This document shows positions 22,702 through 30,220 of a stretch of 38,272 bases of DNA, piece by piece. This DNA comes from Burkholderiales bacterium (GTDB lineage Bacteria; Pseudomonadota; Gammaproteobacteria; Burkholderiales; Burkholderiaceae_C), in contig CANNRR010000017.1 of assembly GCA_947508055.1 (NCBI GenBank), forward strand, positions 1 through 38,272, written 5' to 3'. The number at the start of each line of letters is the position of its first letter. Position 1 is the stretch's first letter. The position numbers and the translations under genes were made by a program. Below the pieces are notes generated by a model that was given only the letters and a program-made list of their open reading frames with translations, was not told the origin of the DNA and ran no database searches.

Positions 22702-25542
22702 TTAGAACTTGTAGGTTACGCCAATCAGCGTTTGGCGACCATAGGTGTGGTACTTCTCCGGCATTAGACGCTTCAAAGGATCTACCGAATCGTCATTTAA
22801 CATGGTCCGGTAAGGCGTGTCATTCAAGTTGTTAACTTGCAACAAAATAGACAACCCCTTGTACGCACCGGTCTCAAAGGAGTAGCCAAACTGCAGATCG
22901 GTTAGCGTTTCCTCTTCAATCGTAGCCAACGACGTATCAATCCAGGTGGCACGCACTTCCGTCACAAACTGTGAACGATAACGCTGCCCAATACGTGCCT
23001 GGAAGCCATTCTTTTCATAATAAGCAGTCAGGCTTCTGACTTGACCTGACAGACCTTCCATTGGCTTGGTGAGATCACGGTCGCCGTTCTTGTTTTTCTG
23101 TCCAGGAACATCGCTGCGCGTATTGGACAGACTACCGATGACTCCAAAACCATCCAAACTAGAACTCAACAAGGCACCGTCCAACGCAACGCTGAACTCG
23201 GTACCCTGAATGATGCCACCGGTGCCATTCGCCGGTCTCGTGTATTCACCGATGAGGGTCTTTGCCGAGGCAAGGTTTGGCAACCCGGCAAAGTTGTAGG
23301 CGTAATCGGTCTGGCTATAGATGGTTGAGTGCAGTCGCTTCTCAAACACCGCAGCGGCCACATAGCTCCGTTTGCCGAAGTATTTTTCCACCGACAGGTC
23401 AAGCGCGGTGGCACGCCAAGGCTCAAGCCCCGGATTGCCACCACTAGCGCTAGGCATTCCGGCCTTGGCGCCAGTGGTCGCGATCGAAACGCCGCCCATC
23501 CCGGCGCGCATTGCTTCCATGTCCGGCCGGGCTACGACCTGAGCTGCGCCAAATCGAACCAAAGTATTGGCCGCCACGTCCGCAGCCAAATTCAGGCTGG
23601 GCAACACATCCGTGTAGTTCTTCCCGCCAGACTGCGGTACCGCTACATTCTTCACGCTGTCCCACGCCACCCCGGTTGAAGTTTGATTGGCCTGAACCAC
23701 CTGCACTCCAAAGTTGCCACGCACAGGAACGCCAGCACTGAAGTCCAGGCCCAATTTGCCAAACACGGTAGTTACTTTTTCCTGTACACCCCATACGCGG
23801 CCGGGCGCCTGGTCGGCTCCATCTACAGTCTGGTTGAGGAGGTTGCTGGCCAGCAAATCGCGCATATCAAAACTGACTAAAGCAGGATTACCGGCAAATC
23901 CGAGATTTGCTGGGCTTTGCAGTATGCCAGCCGGGATCGGCGCACAGAAGCTACCATCCGTGAAACAGGACGTGCCATTCTTCAAGGAATAGCGAACCTG
24001 GCTGCTATCGTTGTCCTTCTTGCGATCGGTATAGTTCACCCCACCTTCAAAATTACTGACGGGTCCCCATTCCAGATCACGCTTCGCTGACAGGCGTAAA
24101 GACTGCATTTCATCCGAAACAGTAATCGGTGAGCCGGCTCCCACCCTAGGAATACCATTCACCAACCCCCACGCCCCTATTCCACGCAATTGTATGGCGC
24201 CCGGAGCCGCCCAATTGAGCGTCGTAGGGTAGCGCGATGTGCCATTTCCCGTCTCGTTATAGAAGTTGGTGAAGCCCGATAGTGCCGTAGGCGACGCGGT
24301 GATTTCACCCTTGAATTCGTCACGTGTTGCCTTGGAATAGCTCAGATCTGCCTCTGTCTTCCAGTCGCCCAGTTTGATTTCATTTTTCCAGCCCAATGCA
24401 GTGATCTTGTCTTCACGCTTGCCATAACGCGTCAGCATGTACGGATCCACATTGGACACGGTGCCGGTTTGCATGACAGAGCCACCGGCCATGTCAATGG
24501 TCTTGTAATTGCTGAAAATCGGACCGCCGGAGACTGGCGCACCTGGTGTTCCATTGCCACTCCAGTCAGGCATCAGGTTGACTTGAAACTCACGCCCTTG
24601 AGAAGCCTGGGAAAACTTGGAGTAATACAAATCCACGGTGCTGCGCACATCTTTGTTAGGCCTGAACTCGAGTACACCCATGAGTCCATCCCGGACCGAA
24701 GTAGTCGACACCACGCTCGCATCAAAACCTTGCAAAGTACTGGGTGCCTTTTTGTCATCTACATTCTCAAGTCCACGGAAGCCACCCCACCAGATGGCTG
24801 AGTTCCCCCACCACCATGAATTTTGGTGTTTTTCCTGTCCAGGGCTGTCCAAATGGGCAAAACCCAGCGCGACACCGATCGTGTTGTCGGCGAACTGGTC
24901 GATATAGGAAGCACTAAGGCGCGCGCCATTGGCGGTTGTTCCGGCGATCTGCGCTCCGTTGCTGGTGGATTCGCCACGCACATTCACACTCATCTGACGA
25001 CCCCGCAAGTCCAGAGGACGTACGGTCTGCATGTTCACGGTGCCAGACAAGCCCTGCGAGCCTAATGCCGCATCAGGCGTTTTGTACACGGTGGCCGAGT
25101 TGATCAACTCGGACGGAAACTGATCGAACTCAACAGAGCGCCCACCGGCGGTAGAGGCCAACTCGCGCCCGTTGAGCAAGGTCAGACCAAATGCGGGTGC
25201 CATGCCACGAATCGAGATGCCCTGCGTGCGACCGTCCACACGCTGTCCAGCTAAACCCGGCAAACGGGCCAATGACTCTGCAATACTTACGTCCGGCAGT
25301 TTGCCGATGTCTTCTGCCGTCACAACCTCCACGATCGAGTCGGAATTCTTCTTGATGGCAATCGAGTTTTCGATACTTCCACGAAGTCCGGTAACCGTTA
25401 CGGTGTTTAGGCTTGCCTGTTGAGCAAAGGCGGCGGTCGAGGTAAGAAGCAGAGTCGCGCACGCCGCAGCAACCGGACTGATGCGCAAGCGCGCACGCTG
25501 CTCAACCATGCTCTCACGCCGCTGACTGACAGAATTGTTCAT
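22702..25542 (-). CDS. TonB-dependent outer-membrane receptor, probably for glycan oligomers
   Basis: The 946-residue protein has a good ribosome-binding site (AGGAGATAAACA before ATG) and an extended signal peptide ending TAAFA-QQ. The N-terminal plug domain is clear: SIVEVVTAEDIGKLPDVSIAESLARLPG, then GISIRGMAPAFGLTLLNGRE and a GLSGTVNMQT stretch. The rest is a beta-barrel of alternating amphipathic strands ending in VTYKF, with the terminal phenylalanine needed for outer-membrane assembly. It matches the Caulobacter/Xanthomonas-type large receptors (TIGR01782-like) often found in carbohydrate loci. It would import ligands using TonB-ExbBD encoded elsewhere. It is divergent from the GlcNAc operon but carries a LacI-type operator upstream, like the glucan genes, so beta-gluco-oligosaccharides are the favoured ligand; chito-oligosaccharides are an alternative. 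Confidence 0.93.
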   Translation of the reverse strand: MNNSVSQRRESMVEQRARLRISPVAAACATLLLTSTAAFAQQASLNTVTVTGLRGSIENSIAIKKNSDSIVEVVTAEDIGKLPDVSIAESLARLPGLAGQRVDGRTQGISIRGMAPAFGLTLLNGRELASTAGGRSVEFDQFPSELINSATVYKTPDAALGSQGLSGTVNMQTVRPLDLRGRQMSVNVRGESTSNGAQIAGTTANGARLSASYIDQFADNTIGVALGFAHLDSPGQEKHQNSWWWGNSAIWWGGFRGLENVDDKKAPSTLQGFDASVVSTTSVRDGLMGVLEFRPNKDVRSTVDLYYSKFSQASQGREFQVNLMPDWSGNGTPGAPVSGGPIFSNYKTIDMAGGSVMQTGTVSNVDPYMLTRYGKREDKITALGWKNEIKLGDWKTEADLSYSKATRDEFKGEITASPTALSGFTNFYNETGNGTSRYPTTLNWAAPGAIQLRGIGAWGLVNGIPRVGAGSPITVSDEMQSLRLSAKRDLEWGPVSNFEGGVNYTDRKKDNDSSQVRYSLKNGTSCFTDGSFCAPIPAGILQSPANLGFAGNPALVSFDMRDLLASNLLNQTVDGADQAPGRVWGVQEKVTTVFGKLGLDFSAGVPVRGNFGVQVVQANQTSTGVAWDSVKNVAVPQSGGKNYTDVLPSLNLAADVAANTLVRFGAAQVVARPDMEAMRAGMGGVSIATTGAKAGMPSASGGNPGLEPWRATALDLSVEKYFGKRSYVAAAVFEKRLHSTIYSQTDYAYNFAGLPNLASAKTLIGEYTRPANGTGGIIQGTEFSVALDGALLSSSLDGFGVIGSLSNTRSDVPGQKNKNGDRDLTKPMEGLSGQVRSLTAYYEKNGFQARIGQRYRSQFVTEVRATWIDTSLATIEEETLTDLQFGYSFETGAYKGLSILLQVNNLNDTPYRTMLNDDSVDPLKRLMPEKYHTYGRQTLIGVTYKF

Positions 25543-25631
25543 TGTTTATCTCCTATGGGTCACAAATATTGGGTTCCGCGCCTACGAGGTTGTCGTCGCC
25601 CATAGTGCAGCAATTAAATCCAGCTAAATCT

Positions 25632-25649
25632 ATTGGAACCGATTCCAAT
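25632..25649. promoter_or_regulatory. LacI-family operator upstream of the TonB-dependent receptor
   Basis: ATTGGAACCGATTCCAAT is an 18-base near-perfect palindrome with one mismatched pair, almost identical to the importer B site at 11602 (ATTGGAACCGTTTCCAAT). It is about 90 bases upstream of the receptor start, so it probably places the receptor under the LacI-type regulator at 18762-19772. Confidence 0.72.
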
Positions 25650-25975
25650 GAGGTCCACTTTAGCACCAGTTTCCAAACCCCTTGGTCGGGAAATCCCTAA
25701 CATTTGGCAATTAACTGAACTTCGACCAAGAATTTGATCTGTGCACCATGCTGATGCAAGAGTGACGATGACCTGTACCAACTGGTCGCACGAGCCCACG
25801 ACTGGTGCAGATTTGGATCCGGGTAAGGGTAATTAATCGATTTTTCTTGCGGTAAGGTGTTGCTTTTGCACATCGTTCGAATTGAAATGCAGTTTTTCGC
25901 CCTGTGCAAGCGCTGGCAGTTTTGCGTCATCGATTGACTTCTGGTTGCGGATTGAGGAATTCACGATTCCGTAGT

Positions 25976-26003
25976 GGACCGGAATTTTGGTAAAAATTGG
26001 TCC
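25976..26003. promoter_or_regulatory. Interrupted inverted repeat overlapping the GlcNAc operon promoter; candidate NagR operator
   Basis: GGACC-GG-AATTTT-GGTA-AAAATT-GGTCC: two arm pairs with a two-base bulge. The right arm (ATTGGTCC) overlaps the -35 hexamer of the promoter at 25997-26026. GntR/HutC regulators of the NagR group bind sites with TGGT/ACCA arms, so this is a candidate site for the GntR protein at 32774-33517, but the match to a known consensus is loose. Confidence 0.35.
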
Positions 26004-26026
26004 TGTAGTGGGCTTTTTGCTATACA
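25997..26026 (+). promoter_or_regulatory. Sigma70-like promoter of the GlcNAc operon
   Basis: TTGGTC (25997-26002) and TATACA (26021-26026) are separated by 18 bases, giving an expected start of transcription near 26033, some 45 bases before the chosen start of the HPr-EI gene. It is the best promoter match that I see in this intergenic region. Confidence 0.5.
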
Positions 26027-26077
26027 TTTGCCAATTCGCCGGAAATGCACAACCCACACGTCACTTTTCAATGCACC

Positions 26078-28132
26078 ATGAATTCAACTGAAGAACAGGT
26101 ATTGATCGGTGCAGCGGTCGTCATCCCCAATCTTGCAGGTCTTCATGCACGCCCCGCCTCCATGCTGGCGGCACAGGCCAAGAAATTCGCGTCAACCATT
26201 CGAATTGTCAGAAACGCTGACGCAGTCAACGCAAAGTCGATTGTCGCCATCATGGGACTTGGCTCACAGTGTGGAGATAGCATCAACGTTCAAGCAATAG
26301 GGGCAGATGCTGTAGAAGCCATCCACGTGCTAACCGCGTTACTTGCCAGCGGTTGCGGTGAGAGTCAAACGGACCAGAGTACCGAACCCCACCACGTAGA
26401 TAGCCCAGTGACTCGCGGCATCGCGACTGCACCCCATCAAATAGCCGGCGTTTCGGCTTCGTCCGGCTTGGCGGTGGGTCGCATTGTGCAGTTTAGGCAT
26501 GCAGCCATGGAAGTCCCTGAGCACGGTGGAACACCGGCCCTTGAGCGACTGCGATTCAACGCGGCGCTACTAGAAGCGGGAGTCCAAATCGACACGCTAA
26601 TGGTTGAGATCGGCGACACAGCGGAGTCCAAGATACTCAAAGCACACCAGGAACTGCTTGGGGACCCAGACCTGCTGAAGTTGGCCGCGGAAGGTATTCA
26701 GCAAAGAAAGAGTGCGGGATTTGCCTGGCGCGCAGCATTCTTGCAATATGCAAGTCGGCTTGAAGCTCTGGAGGGCAATCACAATGCCCTGCTGCGTGAG
26801 CGTGGTAATGACATTCGCGACGTCGGGCGTCGGGTATTGGGGCAACTCGTCGAGGGGAGTCATCCCAGTTTCGAATTGCCAGAAGGTGCGATCCTGATAG
26901 CATCCGAACTTACGCCATCAGACACAGCATCATTCGATCGCAGCAAACTATTGGGTTTTTGCACCACCACGGGAGGCCCGACCAGTCACGTGGCAATACT
27001 GGCAAAGTCTTTTGGAATCCCCGCATTGTGTAGCATCGACGAAAGTGCGTTGAATCTGGCCGAAGGCACCTTAGTGGTACTTGACGGCACTGGCGGATTA
27101 CTTAACGGTCAACCGACAATTGCCGACATTGAGCAAGCACAGGCGCGCATAGTCGAACTCAACGCCAAAAATCAGCAAGACCGTTTGAACGCCAATGCGC
27201 TTGCCCTTACCCGAGATGGACATCGAATCGAAGTAGTTGCCAATGTGCGCAACGCGCAGGAAACCATGGAGGGGGTGGCAAACGGAGCCGACGGCGTCGG
27301 ACTTCTACGGTCGGAATTCTTGTTTGACGACAGGGACAGCGCGCCCACAGAAGAGGAGCAGGCGACCGTATACGCTGCCGTGGCAAACGCCCTGGGACCC
27401 GACCGGCCGTTAGTCGTTCGCACTTTGGATGTGGGGGGCGACAAGCCCTTGTCCTACCTGCCAATACCGAAAGAGGAAAACCCCTTTCTTGGTTTGCGCG
27501 GGGTGCGAGTCAGTCTTGATCAGCCAGCATTCTTCCGTACACAATTAAGAGCCATCCTGCGTTGCGCAGGACTTGCAAAGCTGCACATCATGTTTCCCAT
27601 GATCGCCACGCTGGAAGAACTGCGACAAGCAAAGTCGATACTGGCAGAAGAACGTTCAACATCAAACGCCGCTGACGTTCAGGTGGGCATGATGATCGAG
27701 GTTCCGTCTGCTGCAGTCTTGGCGGAGCAATTTGCGAGGGAGGCCGACTTTTTCTCGATTGGCACCAACGACCTGACCCAGTACACCCTGGCAATGGACC
27801 GAGGGCATCCAAAGTTGGCACAAAAAGCCGATGGTTTGCATCCAGCCGTTTTGAAGATGATTGCACTGACCTGCGACGGTGCTCACAAACACGGTAAGTG
27901 GGTAGGTGTTTGTGGGGGACTGGCGTCCGATGCGCTGGCTATCCCGGTGCTGATCGGATTGGGCGTCGTTGAACTCTCTGTATCCGTGCCGGCCGTACCA
28001 GCGGTCAAGTCCCTTATCCAGCGGCTTTCCATTCTTGAATGCGAAATGTTGGCACAAGAAGTCATCCAAATGGGAACAGCGACCGAAGTGCGCGCCCGCC
28101 TAACGGCCTTTGCCAGTACAAAAGAGGAGTAA
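26078..28132 (+). CDS. HPr-Enzyme I fusion of the phosphotransferase system
   Basis: The start was set at the ATG at 26078, which places the HPr fold right at the N-terminus (684 residues); the track's start 11 codons earlier is also possible, and neither has a clear ribosome-binding site. Residues about 7-92 are HPr with phospho-His23 in NLAGLHARPAS and the KSIVAIMGLGS helix. After a linker, residues about 120-684 are Enzyme I: swivelling domain with active His304 (GGPTSHVAIL), then GVGLLRSEFLF, DVGGDKPLSYLP and FSIGTNDLTQYTLA of the PEP-binding barrel. It would take phosphate from PEP and pass it to the EIIA domain of the adjacent NagE. Related GlcNAc operons often have an EIIA-HPr-EI triple fusion (NagF); here the EIIA part is instead on NagE. 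It is the first gene of the operon, 4 bases before nagE. Confidence 0.93.
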   Translation: MNSTEEQVLIGAAVVIPNLAGLHARPASMLAAQAKKFASTIRIVRNADAVNAKSIVAIMGLGSQCGDSINVQAIGADAVEAIHVLTALLASGCGESQTDQSTEPHHVDSPVTRGIATAPHQIAGVSASSGLAVGRIVQFRHAAMEVPEHGGTPALERLRFNAALLEAGVQIDTLMVEIGDTAESKILKAHQELLGDPDLLKLAAEGIQQRKSAGFAWRAAFLQYASRLEALEGNHNALLRERGNDIRDVGRRVLGQLVEGSHPSFELPEGAILIASELTPSDTASFDRSKLLGFCTTTGGPTSHVAILAKSFGIPALCSIDESALNLAEGTLVVLDGTGGLLNGQPTIADIEQAQARIVELNAKNQQDRLNANALALTRDGHRIEVVANVRNAQETMEGVANGADGVGLLRSEFLFDDRDSAPTEEEQATVYAAVANALGPDRPLVVRTLDVGGDKPLSYLPIPKEENPFLGLRGVRVSLDQPAFFRTQLRAILRCAGLAKLHIMFPMIATLEELRQAKSILAEERSTSNAADVQVGMMIEVPSAAVLAEQFAREADFFSIGTNDLTQYTLAMDRGHPKLAQKADGLHPAVLKMIALTCDGAHKHGKWVGVCGGLASDALAIPVLIGLGVVELSVSVPAVPAVKSLIQRLSILECEMLAQEVIQMGTATEVRARLTAFASTKEE

Positions 28133-28136
28133 AACC

Positions 28137-30176
28137 ATGAACATCCTGGGTTATCTACAAAAGATTGGCCGCGCACTCATGGTGCCCGTTGCCACCTTGC
28201 CAGCGGCTGCCATCATGATGGGCGTGGGGTATTGGCTGGACCCCAATGGCTGGGGCTCATCCAACGCGACAGCGGCACTCCTGATAAAAGCCGGTGGAGC
28301 CATTATCGACAACATGTCGATACTCTTTGCTGTTGGCCTGGCATACGGGATGTCCAGAGACAAGGACGGAGCCGCTGCCCTGGCCGGCCTGGTGGGGTAC
28401 TACGTATTGACCACCATTTTGTCCCCCGCAGCGGTTGCACAAATCCAGGGCATCCCCCTTGAAAGCGTCCCCAAAGCCTTTGGGAAAATCAACAATCAGT
28501 TCGTCGGAATATTGACCGGGGTGATTGCCGCTGAACTGTACAACCGTTTCAGTCAGGTGGAGTTGCACAAGGCACTGTCATTCTTTAGCGGTCGCCGACT
28601 GGTTCCTATCGTTACTTCATTTGTCATGATTGGTGTGGCCTTCGTGCTGATGGCGGTTTGGCCGATCATCTATGACAGCTTGGTCGTCTTTGGAATGAGT
28701 ATCAAGGATATGGGGGCCATGGGTGCCGGCATATACGCATTCTTTAACCGTTTACTCTTGTCGGTAGGCTTGCACCACGCCTTGAATTCGGTATTCTGGT
28801 TTGACGTAGCGGGTATCAATGACATACCGAACTTTATGGCTGGCGCGAAATCGTTGGCCGAGGGCAAAGCTGTCATTGGTGTAACCGGCATATACCAGGC
28901 CGGCTTCTTTCCAATCATGATGTTTGGACTGCCAGGAGCAGCTCTGGCGATTTATCACACCTCAAAGCCTGAGAACAAGCCGCGTGTGGCATCGATCATG
29001 CTGGCCGCTGGATTTACATCCTTCTTTACCGGCGTGACAGAACCTCTCGAATTCTCATTCATGTTTGTCGCGCCACAACTCTATGTTCTGCACGCATTCC
29101 TGACCGGTTTGTCAGTCTACATTTCAGCCTCCATGCAATGGATTTCCGGCTTTGGTTTCAGCGCTGGATTAGTTGATATGGTGCTGTCCACTCACAATCC
29201 ATTGGCCAAAAATTGGTACATGCTAATTGTTCAGGGTGTGTTCTTTTTCGGCATTTACTATGTTGTGTTTCGCACTGCAATTACGACCTTGGGACTAAAG
29301 ACCATGGGACGCGAAGACGACGATGTCAAACCCACCCATGCAATTCACACCTCCGTCTCGGGGAGTCTTGCGGATTTGGCCCGCGCCTATGTTGGCGTTA
29401 TTGGGGGAGCCAGTAACGTCGTGAGCATCGATGCGTGCATTACACGACTGCGATTGACACTCAAGGATGCGGAGATAGTTGACTCGGTAGCGGCCAAAAA
29501 TTTGGGGGCTAGCGGAGTGATAAAACTCAATCAGAAAAATTTACAAATCGTAGTGGGGCCACGCGCTGAACTGATTGCCGTTGCAATGCAAGAGGCAATT
29601 GCGGGAACGTTTACCGCACTCCAAGGCAAGCCCGACGCGCAAGTTCCCAACTTGGCCAAGTCCGCGGATGTGAACGCAGTGGCAACGCCTGCCGCGTTGC
29701 AATATCCAGGTGAAATTACTCTGTATGCACCAATAACCGGAGATATTGTTCCCCTTGCGCAGGTTCCAGACGCTGCTTTTTCCAGCAAAGCGGTCGGCGA
29801 TGGAATTGCCATTCGTCCGACAGAAAATGTGGTGGTGGCTCCTTGCGATGGCAAACTGGCCAACATCTTCAATACGAACCATGCCTTCGCCATCGTGACA
29901 GACTCTGGCGCCGAAATCATCGTCCACATTGGGGTAGACACAGTCAAGCTGCGCGGTCAGGGATTCAAGCGCCTGGCATTACCCGGTAACGTCGTAAAAA
30001 TGGGAGACCCTATTTTGGAAATCGACCTTGCCTACTTGGCAGAACATGCCGTGTCAACTTTGAGCCCGGTGGTGTTATCCAATGCAGATGAGTTTGGCGC
30101 ACTCTTTCAGATTGCAAGTGGCCCGATTGTTGCTGGCAAATCTGTGCTATTCAAATTCAAAGCCAGAGAGTTCTAA
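28137..30176 (+). CDS. nagE: N-acetylglucosamine-specific PTS EIICBA permease
   Basis: The start was set at the ATG at 28137 with an excellent AAAGAGGAG upstream, giving 679 residues. The EIIC membrane domain (about 1-390) begins NILGYLQKIGRALMVPVATLP, contains about ten hydrophobic segments, and has the substrate-region motif GVTEPLEFSF. EIIB follows with the phospho-cysteine Cys434 in SIDACITRLRLT. The C-terminal EIIA of the glucose type has the phospho-His597 in IIVHIGVDTV and a linker rich in alanine and proline. It transports GlcNAc and phosphorylates it to GlcNAc-6-phosphate in the cytoplasm. NFMAG and the domain order CBA match E. coli NagE rather than the glucose permease. It is coupled to the HPr-EI gene upstream and to GH20 44 bases downstream. 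Confidence 0.94.
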   Translation: MNILGYLQKIGRALMVPVATLPAAAIMMGVGYWLDPNGWGSSNATAALLIKAGGAIIDNMSILFAVGLAYGMSRDKDGAAALAGLVGYYVLTTILSPAAVAQIQGIPLESVPKAFGKINNQFVGILTGVIAAELYNRFSQVELHKALSFFSGRRLVPIVTSFVMIGVAFVLMAVWPIIYDSLVVFGMSIKDMGAMGAGIYAFFNRLLLSVGLHHALNSVFWFDVAGINDIPNFMAGAKSLAEGKAVIGVTGIYQAGFFPIMMFGLPGAALAIYHTSKPENKPRVASIMLAAGFTSFFTGVTEPLEFSFMFVAPQLYVLHAFLTGLSVYISASMQWISGFGFSAGLVDMVLSTHNPLAKNWYMLIVQGVFFFGIYYVVFRTAITTLGLKTMGREDDDVKPTHAIHTSVSGSLADLARAYVGVIGGASNVVSIDACITRLRLTLKDAEIVDSVAAKNLGASGVIKLNQKNLQIVVGPRAELIAVAMQEAIAGTFTALQGKPDAQVPNLAKSADVNAVATPAALQYPGEITLYAPITGDIVPLAQVPDAAFSSKAVGDGIAIRPTENVVVAPCDGKLANIFNTNHAFAIVTDSGAEIIVHIGVDTVKLRGQGFKRLALPGNVVKMGDPILEIDLAYLAEHAVSTLSPVVLSNADEFGALFQIASGPIVAGKSVLFKFKAREF

Positions 30177-30220
30177 CTTCCAAACGGCAGTACACAGGGC
30201 AGAATCACGATGAGGTTCCG

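Larger units (their letters stand above)
25543..26077. other. Divergent control region between TonB receptor and GlcNAc operon
   Basis: About 530 bases without a credible gene. The receptor-proximal part carries the LacI-type operator (25632-25649). The operon-proximal part carries an interrupted inverted repeat and a sigma70-like promoter (25976-26026). A further ACCAACTGGT inverted repeat occurs near 25777. The local base composition is more AT-rich than the flanking genes, as expected of a regulatory region. Short minus-strand ORFs listed here have no recognisable motif. Confidence 0.6.

Noticed and set aside
25697-26057. Two short minus-strand ORFs in the receptor-nag intergenic region
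   Set aside because: No recognisable motif or ribosome-binding site; the region is better explained as control DNA.
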